From positions 1-64,000 of the forward strand of contig JAGOBA010000002.1 of the NCBI GenBank assembly GCA_017983635.1: DNA of 64,000 bases, in the 5' to 3' direction. This document shows positions 35,045 to 44,303 of this stretch, piece after piece; the stretch's first letter is position 1; every line of letters begins with the position of its first letter. The translations under genes and the position numbers were made by a program. The stretch is from Alphaproteobacteria bacterium (GTDB lineage: Bacteria > Pseudomonadota > Alphaproteobacteria > Micropepsales > Micropepsaceae). The notes beneath the pieces were generated by a model. The model was not told the origin of the DNA. It did not search any database and worked only from the letters and a program-made list of their open reading frames with translations.

Positions 35045-35940
35045 AACGAGTCCGGCGAAAAGCGATACTCGGTCGAGCAAAACTCGCAGGTCGCTCGGAT
35101 CTGACCGTCGTCGCCGGTCAGCTCCATCAACTCGACCGTCGGATATTGCGACAGCACCGAAGCCACCCGCTCGGCGCTGCACCGGCAGCCGAACGACAAC
35201 GGTTGCCGCTCGAACACCCGCACGCCGTCTTCGTGGAACAACCGGTAGAGCAAGCGCTCCGCCTCGACCTGCGGATCGACCAGCTCGTGCCGCTCGACCG
35301 TCGAAAACAAGGCCGCCGCGCGAACCCAATCGTCCGACCTGTCGTCAGCAGCCGCCGGCGCGTTGTGCCCACCCAAGGCCGCCAAATTCTGAATGACGAT
35401 CCCGCCGGCACGCCAACGCGCACCTTCGGCACCGCGCGCGCTCAGCGTCGCGACGCCCAGCCGAATCCGTGTCGGAATCTGTTCCGATAGTTCGAAATAA
35501 CTCATTGCCCCGTCGGCGAGCCCCGCACCCTCCAACGGCACGATCCCCTGGTAGCGCTCCATATCCGCGCCCTGATCGATCGTGATCGCCAGCGACCCTT
35601 CCCCGACCAGGTCCGCGAACGCCGGCGCAGCCCCCAGCCGCTCGACTGCGTCACGATCGAACGTCGCGCATGCACGAATGACCCCCGGCGTCGTGTAATC
35701 CGCCACGATCAGCCGCACCGGTCCGTTGCTGCGCGTCTGCAGTGTCAGCGTCCCGTCGAACTTCAGCGACGCCCCCAACAGCGCCGCGAGCGCCAAGGCT
35801 TCCCCGACGACGCTCGACACGCTGTCGGGATAACCGTGCGCCGCGATCACGCGATCGGCGAGGTCGGTCAGATGCACGATCCGCCCGCGGACGTTCATCC
35901 CTTCGATTTGGAAGCTGCGAACGAAGTCCGGCTCGGTCAC
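35026..35940 (-). CDS. hslO: Hsp33 redox-regulated chaperone
   Basis: Cytosolic chaperone of 304 residues, turned on by oxidation. Four zinc-binding cysteines are in FGCRCSAERV and ATCEFCSTEY near the C-terminus, as in Hsp33. The N-terminal core shows MNVRGRIVHLTDLADRVIAA and LKFDGTLTLQTRSNGPVRLI. The start overlaps the argF stop by 4 bp, so it closes the argD-argF-hslO operon. That gene order is recurrent in Alphaproteobacteria. Confidence 0.96.
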   Translation of the reverse strand: MTEPDFVRSFQIEGMNVRGRIVHLTDLADRVIAAHGYPDSVSSVVGEALALAALLGASLKFDGTLTLQTRSNGPVRLIVADYTTPGVIRACATFDRDAVERLGAAPAFADLVGEGSLAITIDQGADMERYQGIVPLEGAGLADGAMSYFELSEQIPTRIRLGVATLSARGAEGARWRAGGIVIQNLAALGGHNAPAAADDRSDDWVRAAALFSTVERHELVDPQVEAERLLYRLFHEDGVRVFERQPLSFGCRCSAERVASVLSQYPTVELMELTGDDGQIRATCEFCSTEYRFSPDSFQPAQT

Positions 35941-36881
35941 GTCATCGCCCAGGCGAGCACCGCCTTTTGCGAGTGCAGCCTGTTTTCGGCCTCGTCGAAC
36001 ACGACCGACTGCGGTCCGTCGAGCACCCCGTCACTGACCTCTTCGCCCCGGTGCGCCGGCAAGCAATGCATGAAGATCGTGGCCTTACCCGCAGCCTGCA
36101 TCAACCGCTCGTCGACCCGGTAGCGCGCCAGCACGTTGTGCCGCGAGCGCGTGCCGCCTTCGCCAAGTTGATCGGCCTCCGACATCTGCACCCACGTGTC
36201 CGTGATAACGGCAGCGGTTCCGGACACGGCCTCGTAAGGGTCGCGCACGATATGAACCTTGCCGCCCTCCTTGGCCGCCCATTGGGTCAGCTTCGCGTCC
36301 GGCTCGGCTTCCGCCGGACAAGCGACCCGCAATTCGAACCCGAAACGAACGGCAGCGTGAATCCACGATGCGCAGACATTGTTGCCGGCGCCCGACCACG
36401 TGACCACCTGACCCTTGATCGGCCCGCGATGCTCCTCGAACGTCATGATATCGGCCATCAGCTGACAGGGATGCGTCTTATCGGTCAGCCCGTTAATCAC
36501 CGGCACGGTGGCTGCCGCCGCCAGCTCAAGCAAGCTTTGATGCCGCTTCGAGCGCAACACGATCGCATCGACGTAGCGCGACAACACCCGCGCCGTATCG
36601 CCCACCGTCTCGCCGTGCCCGAACTGCATGTCGCGTCCGTCGAGGAACATCGCCTCGCCGCCCAACTGCCGCATGCCGACATCGAACGAAATGCGCGTGC
36701 GCGTCGAAGGCTTCTCGAACAACAACGCCAGCATCCGCCCCTTGAGCGGCGCCTCGTCGTCCGGCGCGCCCTTCGGCCGGCCGTTGCGCGCGTTCTTCAT
36801 CCGCTTCGCGTCGTCGATCAGCCGCCTCAGCGTCTTCGCATCGAAAGCATCAAGATCGAGAAAATGTTTCGGCGCGCTCAT
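35937..36881 (-). CDS. argF: Ornithine carbamoyltransferase
   Basis: Joins carbamoyl phosphate and ornithine to form citrulline in arginine synthesis. The carbamoyl-phosphate motif is [16 protein letters not shown], ornithine site residues are in [10 protein letters not shown], and [13 protein letters not shown] closes the active site. At 314 residues it is the usual length. The ATG at 36881 overlaps the argD stop (ATGA) and is preferred over an upstream start at 36923. Confidence 0.96.
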   Translation of the reverse strand: MSAPKHFLDLDAFDAKTLRRLIDDAKRMKNARNGRPKGAPDDEAPLKGRMLALLFEKPSTRTRISFDVGMRQLGGEAMFLDGRDMQFGHGETVGDTARVLSRYVDAIVLRSKRHQSLLELAAAATVPVINGLTDKTHPCQLMADIMTFEEHRGPIKGQVVTWSGAGNNVCASWIHAAVRFGFELRVACPAEAEPDAKLTQWAAKEGGKVHIVRDPYEAVSGTAAVITDTWVQMSEADQLGEGGTRSRHNVLARYRVDERLMQAAGKATIFMHCLPAHRGEEVSDGVLDGPQSVVFDEAENRLHSQKAVLAWAMT

Positions 36882-38098
36882 TTCGCCGCTTCTTTCGCCG
36901 GCTGATGGGTCAAGCTCAAGCACGCGTCGTTCAAGATCCCGACCGCCTCGCGTACGTGCTCTTCGTTGATGATCAGCGGCGGCAACAGGCGCACAACATT
37001 GTCACCTGCGCCCAGCGCCAACATCCCGCGCTCGCGCAGCGCATCGACCAACTGCGTGTTCGTCACCTTGCACTTCAGACCCAGCATCAACCCCTCGCCG
37101 CGAACTTCTTCGATCACGTCGCGGTTCTTATCCGCCACCATCGCGAGCTGCTGCTTCAGATAGTTCGCGACTTTGTTCACGTGCTCCAGGAACCCGGGCT
37201 CAAGCACGACATCGAGCACAGCATTGGCAACCGCCATCGCCAGCGGATTACCGCCGAACGTCGAACCATGCGCCCCGGCCGTCATGCCGGCCGCAGCCCT
37301 TTCGGTCGCCAGGCAAGCGCCAACCGGAAAACCACCACCCAGCGCCTTCGCCACCGCCATGATGTCCGGCGTGACGCCGCTCCATTCGTGCGCAAAGAGC
37401 TTGCCCGTCCGACCCATGCCGCTCTGCACTTCGTCGAGCACAAGCAACAGCCCATGCTCGTCGCAAAGCGCACGCAGCGCCCGCATGAACTCAGGCGTCG
37501 CCGGCCGAATGCCGCCCTCGCCTTGAATGGGCTCGATCAGAATGCCCGCGGTATGCGGCCCGATTGCCTTCTTTACTGCGTCCAGATCGCCGAGCTTCAC
37601 CTGATCGAAGCCATCAACCGCCGGCCCGAAGCCTTCGAGATATTTTTTCTGCCCGCCGGCCGCGATGGTGGCCAGCGTCCGGCCATGAAATGCACCTTCG
37701 AACGTGATCAGCCGATAGCGCTCCGGCACGCCCTTCGCGGCGTGATACTTGCGCGCCATCTTGATCGCGCACTCGAGTGCCTCGGCGCCCGAATTGCAGA
37801 AGAAGACCGTATCCGCGAACGTCGCCGCCACGAGACGCGCGGCCAACCGCTCTTGCCCCGGCGCCTGATAGACATTCGACGTGTGCCAAAGCTTCGCCGC
37901 CTGCGCCCCTAGCGCCGCGACCAAATGCGGATGCGCGTGACCAAGACCGTTGACCGCGATCCCAGCGCCGAAATCGAGAAAACGTCGCCCGTCAGTCGCG
38001 AAGATGTACGGACCCTCCCCCCTCTCGAATGCGACAGGCGCGCGGGCGTAGGTCGGTAGAACGGGCGTTATCACCAGGTTTTCCTCAAGCTTCTGCAC
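36878..38098 (-). CDS. argD: Acetylornithine aminotransferase
   Basis: PLP class III aminotransferase of 406 residues that makes N-acetylornithine in arginine synthesis. Motifs seen are [57 protein letters not shown] and the Lys region [15 protein letters not shown]. First gene of the argD-argF-hslO operon, divergent from gcrA across a 214-bp gap that carries cell-cycle-type sites. Confidence 0.96.
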   Translation of the reverse strand: MQKLEENLVITPVLPTYARAPVAFERGEGPYIFATDGRRFLDFGAGIAVNGLGHAHPHLVAALGAQAAKLWHTSNVYQAPGQERLAARLVAATFADTVFFCNSGAEALECAIKMARKYHAAKGVPERYRLITFEGAFHGRTLATIAAGGQKKYLEGFGPAVDGFDQVKLGDLDAVKKAIGPHTAGILIEPIQGEGGIRPATPEFMRALRALCDEHGLLLVLDEVQSGMGRTGKLFAHEWSGVTPDIMAVAKALGGGFPVGACLATERAAAGMTAGAHGSTFGGNPLAMAVANAVLDVVLEPGFLEHVNKVANYLKQQLAMVADKNRDVIEEVRGEGLMLGLKCKVTNTQLVDALRERGMLALGAGDNVVRLLPPLIINEEHVREAVGILNDACLSLTHQPAKEAAK

Positions 38099-38312
38099 GG
38101 CGGAAACCCCAGGTTTCCCGCCAAAGGCTCACTAATGGGTGGCGTACCGTATGATGTCAACGATTCGGGCTGATTCGTTAACCATTGTGCTCGGAGCACA
38201 ACAATCCCCAATAACTATATCTAGTACCAAGCAAAACCTGTTGTGCCTCTCCTTCGCTCGCCTACTATAGGTCGCCTTAACCATTCTCTGTCCGAGCGGA
38301 GGGACTAACGAA
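38099..38312. promoter_or_regulatory. argD-gcrA divergent promoter region with CtrA- and CcrM-type sites
   Basis: Two GATTC (GAnTC, CcrM methylation) sites are at 38162-38166 and 38172-38176, and TTAACCAT occurs at 38178-38185 and again at 38277-38284. TTAACCAT matches the CtrA half-site type known from Caulobacter-related bacteria. They sit ahead of gcrA, a gene known to be governed by this circuit. Promoter elements are otherwise not identified. Confidence 0.6.
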
Positions 38313-38789
38313 ATGGGCTGGACGGACGAACGCGTCGAACAGTTGAAGCAACTTTGGGCTGAGGGCTTGAGCGCCAGCCAGATCGCGCGCCAGCTTGGCG
38401 GCGTCACACGCAACGCGGTCATTGGCAAGGTGCACCGGCTAGGCCTGGCGGGCCGCGCCACGCCGGCCAGGGCCGAACGGCCACGGGTGCAGATCGCGCG
38501 CCGCGTCGCGCGCCCGCGCCCCGCGCCGATGGTCCAGGTCCCGATCGTCGAAAAGGAACCTCTGATCGACGAACACGGCCGCAAGACGACCGTGCTCACG
38601 ATCTCAGATCGGATGTGCAAGTGGCCGATCGGCGATCCGTCGACCTCGGAGTTCCACTTCTGCGGCCATCCGCCGAAGGTCGGCTCGCCCTACTGCGATG
38701 CGCACTGCGTAAAGGCCTTCCAGCCGACGCAAAGCCGCCGCGACCGGGAACGCGACCGGGAATTCCGCCGCTACCTGGCGAACAGCTAG
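38313..38789 (+). CDS. gcrA: GcrA cell-cycle regulator
   Basis: Alphaproteobacterial sigma-70 co-regulator of 158 residues that works with methylated GAnTC promoters. The N-terminal DNA-binding region is unmistakable: GWTDERVEQLKQLWAEGLSA, SQIARQLGGVTRNAVIGKVHR. The C-terminal part has CKWPIGDPSTSEFHFCGHPP and SPYCDAHC, the expected cysteine-rich end. A terminator follows. Confidence 0.97.
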   Translation: MGWTDERVEQLKQLWAEGLSASQIARQLGGVTRNAVIGKVHRLGLAGRATPARAERPRVQIARRVARPRPAPMVQVPIVEKEPLIDEHGRKTTVLTISDRMCKWPIGDPSTSEFHFCGHPPKVGSPYCDAHCVKAFQPTQSRRDRERDREFRRYLANS

Positions 38790-38818
38790 CTCTTGACGTT
38801 TGAGGGGACGAGAGAAGG

Positions 38819-38844
38819 GCCCGCCTCACCGGCGGGCTCTTTTT
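38819..38844 (+). terminator. Rho-independent terminator after gcrA
   Basis: GCCCGCC (38819-38825) pairs with GGCGGGC (38831-38837) around TCACC, then TCTTTTTG. It lies between convergent gcrA and phoB and may serve both. Confidence 0.85.
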
Positions 38845-38847
38845 GTT

Positions 38848-39591
38848 TCAGCCTTTGAAGGACTCGTCCAACGAATACCCGGCCGAACGCACCGTGCGGA
38901 TCGGATCGATCTGCCCGTCCTCGTTCAGCGCCTTGCGCAGCCGGCCAATGTGAACGTCGACGGTGCGCGCATCGACATAGACGCCCGAGCCCCACACCGC
39001 ATCGAGCAACTGTTCGCGGCTGAACACGCGTCCGGGATGCTGCATGAAATGATCGAGCAGACGGTACTCCGTCGGCCCCAGGTGAATATCACGCTCGCCG
39101 CGCCGCACCCGATGCGAGGCCCGGTCGATGGAAAGCTCGCCGAAGGTCACCACGTCTTCGGCAAGCGCCGGCCTAATCCGCCGCAACACCGCCCGCACCC
39201 GCGCCAAGAGCTCCGTCATTGAGAACGGCTTGGTGATGTAATCGTCGGCGCCCATGTCGAGCCCTCGCACGCGGTCCGCTTCCTCGCCGCGCGCCGTCAG
39301 CATGATGATCGGCACATTACGCGTCTCCGACCGCCCACGCAGCCGGCGGCAAACCTCGATCCCCGAGACTCGGGGCAACATCCAATCGAGCAGCACCAAG
39401 TCCGGCGTCTCTTCCGCGGCCAGCATCAGCGCATCTTCGCCGTCGCGCGCCTCGACCGCGCGATAGCCTTCCTTCTCGACATTATAGCGCAGCAACGTCA
39501 TCAACGGCGCCTCGTCCTCGACGATGAGGATTAGAGGTTTGCGTGCGCCCGCTTGGCGCAGCGGCGTTGCAGGTGCTTCAAGATTTGTCAT
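38848..39591 (-). CDS. phoB: PhoB phosphate response regulator
   Basis: OmpR-type response regulator of 247 residues. The receiver domain has the phosphorylated Asp in DLVLLDWMLPRVSG, Thr in IIMLTARGEE and Lys in YITKPFS. The C-terminal winged helix shows TEYRLLDHFMQHPGRVFSRE and DARTVDVHIGRLRKAL. The ATG at 39591 overlaps the phoU stop by 14 bp, so phoU and phoB are co-translated. An upstream start at 39666 is inside phoU and unlikely. Confidence 0.96.
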   Translation of the reverse strand: MTNLEAPATPLRQAGARKPLILIVEDEAPLMTLLRYNVEKEGYRAVEARDGEDALMLAAEETPDLVLLDWMLPRVSGIEVCRRLRGRSETRNVPIIMLTARGEEADRVRGLDMGADDYITKPFSMTELLARVRAVLRRIRPALAEDVVTFGELSIDRASHRVRRGERDIHLGPTEYRLLDHFMQHPGRVFSREQLLDAVWGSGVYVDARTVDVHIGRLRKALNEDGQIDPIRTVRSAGYSLDESFKG

Positions 39592-40297
39592 GCGGCGGCA
39601 CGATCGCTGATGAAGTGGTGTCGCTCTTCGGCCGCGCATCCCCCATCTTCGCGCCCGTCGCCACATAGTGCACCGTCTCGGCGATGTTGGTTGCGTGATC
39701 GCCGATGCGCTCGAAGTTCTTCGCGATGAAAAGCAGGTGCGTCGAGGGCCCGATCTTGCGCGGGTCTTCCATCATGTAGGTCAAGAGTTCGCGGAACAGC
39801 GAATTGTAAAGCTCGTCGATTTCCTCGTCGCGCTTCCACACCGTCATCGCCGCGTTCGCATCGCGCTTCGCATAGGCGTCGAGCACGTTCTTGAGCTGCG
39901 CCAGCGACTGCCGCCCCATCCGCGCAAGCCCTTGCGACAGGCTCTGATCCGGCGCATCCGTCGACACCACCAGCATCCGCTTCGCAACATTCTTCGCCAG
40001 ATCGCCGATCCGTTCGAGATCCGCTGATATCTTCAATGCCGCCAGCGTCTCGCGGAGATCAAGCGCCAACGGCTGGCGCAGGGCAAGCAAGCGCACCGCC
40101 TGCTGCTCGACTTGCGCCTCCAGTTGATCGATCCGCGCATCTGCGGCGACCGTTTGCTCCGCCAGCGCCATGTCGCGGCGCACAATCGCCTCGATCGAGT
40201 TCGCAAGCTGCGTCTCGCACAGACCGCCCATCTGCACGATCGCCGTGCTCAAGGCTTCCAGCTGGTCGTGGAACGATTTGACGATGTGTTCTGCCAT
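39578..40297 (-). CDS. phoU: PhoU phosphate-signalling regulator
   Basis: Cytosolic helical protein of 239 residues that tempers the PhoR-PhoB system. Both PhoU repeats are present (AEHIVKSFHDQLEALSTAIV, and later AIRALRQ-type RIGDLAKNVAKRM and FERIGDHATNIAETVHYVAT). The ATG at 40297 (MAEHIVKSF) is the standard PhoU start. It lies about 110 bases downstream of a Pho box and runs into phoB. No pstSCAB genes are in the window. Confidence 0.95.
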   Translation of the reverse strand: MAEHIVKSFHDQLEALSTAIVQMGGLCETQLANSIEAIVRRDMALAEQTVAADARIDQLEAQVEQQAVRLLALRQPLALDLRETLAALKISADLERIGDLAKNVAKRMLVVSTDAPDQSLSQGLARMGRQSLAQLKNVLDAYAKRDANAAMTVWKRDEEIDELYNSLFRELLTYMMEDPRKIGPSTHLLFIAKNFERIGDHATNIAETVHYVATGAKMGDARPKSDTTSSAIVPPHDKS

Positions 40298-40409
40298 ATC
40301 CGCCTCATGGGTGACGGCGTGCACGCGCGTCAGGTTCATCATCGGCCAGCCCGTCTTAAGCAAACGCTTCGAACGCGGCGCCGGAATATGTCTTTTGCGC
40401 TGAGCTAAT

Positions 40410-40427
40410 GTGTCAGCGCAATGACAG
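40410..40427 (-). promoter_or_regulatory. Pho box upstream of phoU-phoB
   Basis: On the minus strand the 18 bases read CTGTCATTGCGCTGACAC: two 7-bp repeats, CTGTCAT and CTGACAC, spaced by four bases (11-bp period), as in the PhoB consensus. It begins just after the MFS-PhoR stop codon and points at phoU-phoB, which indicates PhoB autoregulation. Confidence 0.75.
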
Positions 40428-40429
40428 AT

Positions 40430-43186
40430 TTATGAAGCCGTCAGAAGGCCCTGCTGCGGCGGCTCGTTCGCCCCGATCTCGGTGGCGAGCGGCAGATAAA
40501 CCGTAAACGTCGATCCCTCGCCGAGCTTGCTGTCGATCGAAAGCCGGCCGCGATGGCGGCTGACGATGTGCTTGACGATGGCAAGGCCCAAGCCCGTGCC
40601 GCCGATCGCCCGGCTGCGCCGCACGTCGACCCGATAGAACCGCTCTGTCAGCCGCGGAATGTGCTCGCGCGCGATCCCCTCGCCGCGATCCTTGACCGCG
40701 AGGAAGACGGCAGGCGACGGCCCCGGCTCGCCCGGCCCCGCGCGCCGGGTGCCAAGTTCCAGCGTCACCATCGTTTGCGGCCGGCCATACTTGATCGCGT
40801 TGTCGACGAGGTTCTGGACCACTTGAAACAATTCGTCCCGGTCGCCGGTAACATTCGGCAGCGACGACGGCTCGGCGATCTCGATCTGAATACTGGCGCC
40901 GAGCGCGACCGGCGAAAGCGCGCTCGCCACTTCTTCCACGACATCGCTCAAGTTCACGCTGCCGCCCGGCCGGACATGTTCGTTCAGCTCGATCCGCGTT
41001 AGCGACAACAGATCTTCGATCAGCCGCCGCATCCGCGTCGCCTGCTCCGACATGATCCCGAGGAAACGTTCCTGCGCCTCCGGATCGTCTTTCGCGTGAC
41101 CGCGCAGCGTATCGATGAACCCGGTCAGCGACGCCAGCGGCGTGCGCAGCTCGTGGCTCGCATTGGCCACGAAGTCGGCGCGCATCTGCTCCACACGCTG
41201 CGCCTTGGTGAGATCGCGCAGCACAATCATCGCCGCCCGCACCGACCGGTCCCCGCCCTCGATCGGCGAAATGTAAGCCTCGAAATTCTGTTCCGGCGTA
41301 CCCACGATCTGGAACTCGGCCCGCTGCGCCCCCTTGCCGGCCAACGCCAGATCGAGCGCAGCCAACACCTGCGGCGCACGAATGACACTCGCCAAATGCT
41401 TGCGCGGCTCGGCCACACCGAACACGTGCTCAAGCAAATCGTTGGCAGCGAGGATGCGTCCGGTCTGATCGGTGAGGATCGCCGGATCCGGCAGCCGCCG
41501 CACGATGTCGGCCGCCTCGAATTCGCCACGCCCGGACGACAGTTGCGCTGCCGCCGACCGCTCCGCCGACTGCACGACCTGCGGCGCGATCTGCGGCGTA
41601 CCAACCGGTTCCGGCATGCTGCGCACAACGCCAAGGCGCGCCACCGCGATCAGCGCAATCGCGAGCGCCATGAACGCGCAGAAGACCCACGCGTTCGTCC
41701 ACGCCGCCACAAGAAAAAGTGCGATCCAGGCCGCCAGCAGCGTCCATTTGATATCGTCCGCGCGCACGCCCAACGGCGACTTCGGCCGCGGCGCGCCAGG
41801 AGCGGCGCCAGCCTTCGCTTGCACGCGGTCGGAACCCGCCGCGTTTGGAGGGACTGCGGCCCCATTGCCGGTGACTGCCATTTCAAACCCCTCGCCGCCG
41901 TCAATCACGACCTCCCCCCGGGGTCGGTTGGCGCGCGGCTCGCTGACATAAAACCACAACATGCCAGCCGCCGCGAGCTTGGCAAGTACGGCGGCGGCGA
42001 ACACAACCTCGAAACCAAGCGTCTGGGCCATCTGCCCACCCGCGATGGCGCCGAAAACCTGAACCAGAGATTGTGCCGAGTTAACCATCGCGATGCGCAT
42101 CGGCAGGTCCGCCCGCGTTCCGAACTCCAGCACCATATTCTGCGCCGCCAGCTGGAAGCCGGAAAATCCCGCACCGATGCCGACGAAGCAAAACAAAAAC
42201 GAACTGAGATCGTGCGACAGCATGAGCGCAACTGTGGCGCCCGCCCATAGGAGCAAGGCCGGAACGAAAACCGCCTTGAAGCCCAGGCGATCGGCCAGCA
42301 GCCCCCACATTGGGCTGGCGATCGTCTGCGCGGCGATAAATGCCGAGCCCAAACTCGCGATCGTGAGTCCAGTCAGGCCAAGCGTCTTGCCAACGAACAG
42401 CACGTAGAACGGCAAGGCCAATGTGCCGAGAGTCGCCAGAGCCTGCGCCCAAAAATACATCGCAAACGCGCGATCGCGCAGCAGCTGCGGGATATCGCCG
42501 ATCCGCTCGCGAACACTGACCGGCTGACGCACGCTCGGCGCTTCCGGTTCGCGCACCAAGTACAGCAGCGACAACCCCGCCGCCGTCAGAAAAAACGCCA
42601 GCAGGAACGTGCTCGCATAACCGTTCCCGAGCACATTGGGTTCGACCAGATAAAGCCCGCCGACATGGGCAACGGCTGCGGCCGTCATCCCGCCCAGAAA
42701 ATTCCGCAACCCCATCATGACGCCGCGACGATCGGGCGGGATCGTCTTCGTCAGCAAAACGTTCCAAAGCACGTTCTGCATGCCCGAGAACACGCCGAGT
42801 GCTCCCAGAAAGAGGGCAAACAGCGCGACCTCGACCATCGGTGGCAGATGCAAGAACCCAACAACGGCCAACCCCAGCACCGAGAGCCGCATCATCCAGC
42901 CGTAGCGTAATCCCAAGTCGACGATCTTTCGGCGATGCTCGACCGCCGTCGCCCCGAAGACGCTGCTGAAGAACGAGCCAAGGTGCTGCATAGCGAGCGC
43001 AACGCCCACCAGCGTCGTCGATCCCGTGAGCGCAAAGAGATAGGCCGGCACGAAGGTCGGCGCATTAACGAGGCGAAACCCCGTCATAGCCAGCATGCCA
43101 TGCACCAACTGACTGACGTAGTTGCGCGTCAGGTTGGCGGCGACTTCCTGCTGGAATTTGGCTTCGGCACTCGCTTCGGCGTTCAC
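40430..43186 (-). CDS. MFS transporter fused to PhoR-like sensor histidine kinase
   Basis: One uninterrupted frame of 918 residues. Residues 20-430 are an MFS transporter with about twelve helices (for example VPAYLFALTGSTTLVGVALA, the loop TAVEHRRKI, and GLLADRLGFKAV). A flexible linker (430-478) is followed by two helices (479-517), a PAS domain (about 555-650: LPDPAILTDQTGRILAANDL), HisKA with the phospho-His at 678 (ADFVANASHELRTPLASLTG), and HATPase with TERFYRVDVRRSRAIGGTGLG. The kinase half looks like PhoR, and phoU-phoB lie downstream. An internal ATG (residue 436) with GAGGGG ahead could also yield a free kinase. The transported or sensed ligand is unknown; phosphate or a phosphorylated compound is inference. 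Confidence 0.9.
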   Translation of the reverse strand: MNAEASAEAKFQQEVAANLTRNYVSQLVHGMLAMTGFRLVNAPTFVPAYLFALTGSTTLVGVALAMQHLGSFFSSVFGATAVEHRRKIVDLGLRYGWMMRLSVLGLAVVGFLHLPPMVEVALFALFLGALGVFSGMQNVLWNVLLTKTIPPDRRGVMMGLRNFLGGMTAAAVAHVGGLYLVEPNVLGNGYASTFLLAFFLTAAGLSLLYLVREPEAPSVRQPVSVRERIGDIPQLLRDRAFAMYFWAQALATLGTLALPFYVLFVGKTLGLTGLTIASLGSAFIAAQTIASPMWGLLADRLGFKAVFVPALLLWAGATVALMLSHDLSSFLFCFVGIGAGFSGFQLAAQNMVLEFGTRADLPMRIAMVNSAQSLVQVFGAIAGGQMAQTLGFEVVFAAAVLAKLAAAGMLWFYVSEPRANRPRGEVVIDGGEGFEMAVTGNGAAVPPNAAGSDRVQAKAGAAPGAPRPKSPLGVRADDIKWTLLAAWIALFLVAAWTNAWVFCAFMALAIALIAVARLGVVRSMPEPVGTPQIAPQVVQSAERSAAAQLSSGRGEFEAADIVRRLPDPAILTDQTGRILAANDLLEHVFGVAEPRKHLASVIRAPQVLAALDLALAGKGAQRAEFQIVGTPEQNFEAYISPIEGGDRSVRAAMIVLRDLTKAQRVEQMRADFVANASHELRTPLASLTGFIDTLRGHAKDDPEAQERFLGIMSEQATRMRRLIEDLLSLTRIELNEHVRPGGSVNLSDVVEEVASALSPVALGASIQIEIAEPSSLPNVTGDRDELFQVVQNLVDNAIKYGRPQTMVTLELGTRRAGPGEPGPSPAVFLAVKDRGEGIAREHIPRLTERFYRVDVRRSRAIGGTGLGLAIVKHIVSRHRGRLSIDSKLGEGSTFTVYLPLATEIGANEPPQQGLLTAS

Positions 43187-43273
43187 GAGAGAACAATGTT
43201 CCGTCTATGGCTTGACGGCCCATGCCTCGCATGCCGGACGCTCTGTGTGAAGCGGCACCGATGCCGCCCCGGC

Positions 43274-44119
43274 CTACACGCCGTGCGCTTTGAACCAATC
43301 GAGCGCCCGTGGCCATGCCAGCTTGGCCGCCGCTTCGTTGTAGCTCGGCCGGTAGTCGGCCAGGAAACCATGATCCGCGCCCGGATAAACCACGATCTCC
43401 GACTTCATGTCGCCCGCGGCAATCAGAGCCGCGCGCATTTGCTCGACCTCGCTGACCGGGATCCCCTTGTCGAGTTCACCATAGAGCCCAAGCACGCGGC
43501 CCTTCATCTTGTCGGCCAAAGCAATCGGATGCAGCGGCCGCGGATCGGTCTCGCGCTTGGTCATCGAGCCGTACCACGCGACGCCCGCCTTCACTTCCGG
43601 ATTGTGCGCCGTATACATCCACGTCGCACGACCACCCCAGCAAAAACCAGTGACCGCCAGTTTTGCGGCATCGCCGCCATTCGCCGCCGCCCACTTCGCC
43701 GTTGCGTCGAGATCGGCGAGCATCGTCTCGTCACCGACCTTGCGCACGAGTTCGGTGACCAACGTCTTGATGTCCGTGTACTTCGTCGCATCGCCGTAGC
43801 GTGCATAGAGATCGGGCGCGACCGCAAGATACCCGGCCTTCGCAAAGCGGCGGCAAACATCCTTGATCCACTCATGCACGCCGAAGATTTCGTGAATGAC
43901 CAAAACCGTGCCGAGCTTCGTTCCCTTCGCCGGCATCGCGCGATAGGCCGGAGCCTGTCCGTCGGCGACGGGAATTTTCACCTCGCCAGCCTCAAGCCCC
44001 GCGGCATCGGTCGCAATCACCGAAGCCGCCACCGGCTGCACCGCAAGCGCAAACCCGCTGGCCAATGACGTCATCGCAAAACTGCGGCGGCTGATCGAGC
44101 GGTCGATGACATCTGACAT
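43274..44119 (-). CDS. Dienelactone hydrolase family protein with Tat signal
   Basis: Alpha/beta hydrolase of 281 residues. SRRSFAMTSLASGFALAVQP is a twin-arginine signal, so it is exported folded. The catalytic Cys is in VTGFCWGGRATWMY, the Asp in GELDKGIPV, and the His in PGADHGFLADYRPS. DLH-type carboxymethylenebutenolidase is the nearest named function, but the substrate is not known. 87 bp upstream of the MFS-kinase gene on the same strand; co-transcription is possible. Confidence 0.9.
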   Translation of the reverse strand: MSDVIDRSISRRSFAMTSLASGFALAVQPVAASVIATDAAGLEAGEVKIPVADGQAPAYRAMPAKGTKLGTVLVIHEIFGVHEWIKDVCRRFAKAGYLAVAPDLYARYGDATKYTDIKTLVTELVRKVGDETMLADLDATAKWAAANGGDAAKLAVTGFCWGGRATWMYTAHNPEVKAGVAWYGSMTKRETDPRPLHPIALADKMKGRVLGLYGELDKGIPVSEVEQMRAALIAAGDMKSEIVVYPGADHGFLADYRPSYNEAAAKLAWPRALDWFKAHGV

Positions 44120-44152
44120 GGGGTTTGCTCCAAGAAAGAAGAAACATCAACG

Positions 44153-44247
44153 GGTGTCATGGTCCGCGAAGGCGGACCACCCACGACTTCTTCCCAGCGA
44201 GGTGGAGTCCAAGTCGTGGGTGGTCGGCCTACGCCGACCATGACACC
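44153..44247. repeat. Palindromic element C
   Basis: Arms of 37 bp: 44153-44189 and 44211-44247, with mismatches only in the hairpin cores. Each arm has its own hairpin (GGTCCGC/GCGGACC and GGTCGGC/GCCGACC). A 21-bp spacer separates them. The outer repeats read GTCATGG and CCATGAC. It sits in the gap after two divergently spaced genes and resembles BIME-type elements. Confidence 0.9.
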
Positions 44248-44303
44248 GATTGTGGTGTGTGAACGCTGACGTTAGCAACCGCGTCCACATCATGCGAGAT
44301 GAA

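Noticed and set aside
41850..41950. MFS and PhoR as two genes joined by an indel
   Set aside because: The frame stays open with a sensible Ala/Gly/Pro linker and no compositional break on either side. It is kept as a check, not as the main reading.
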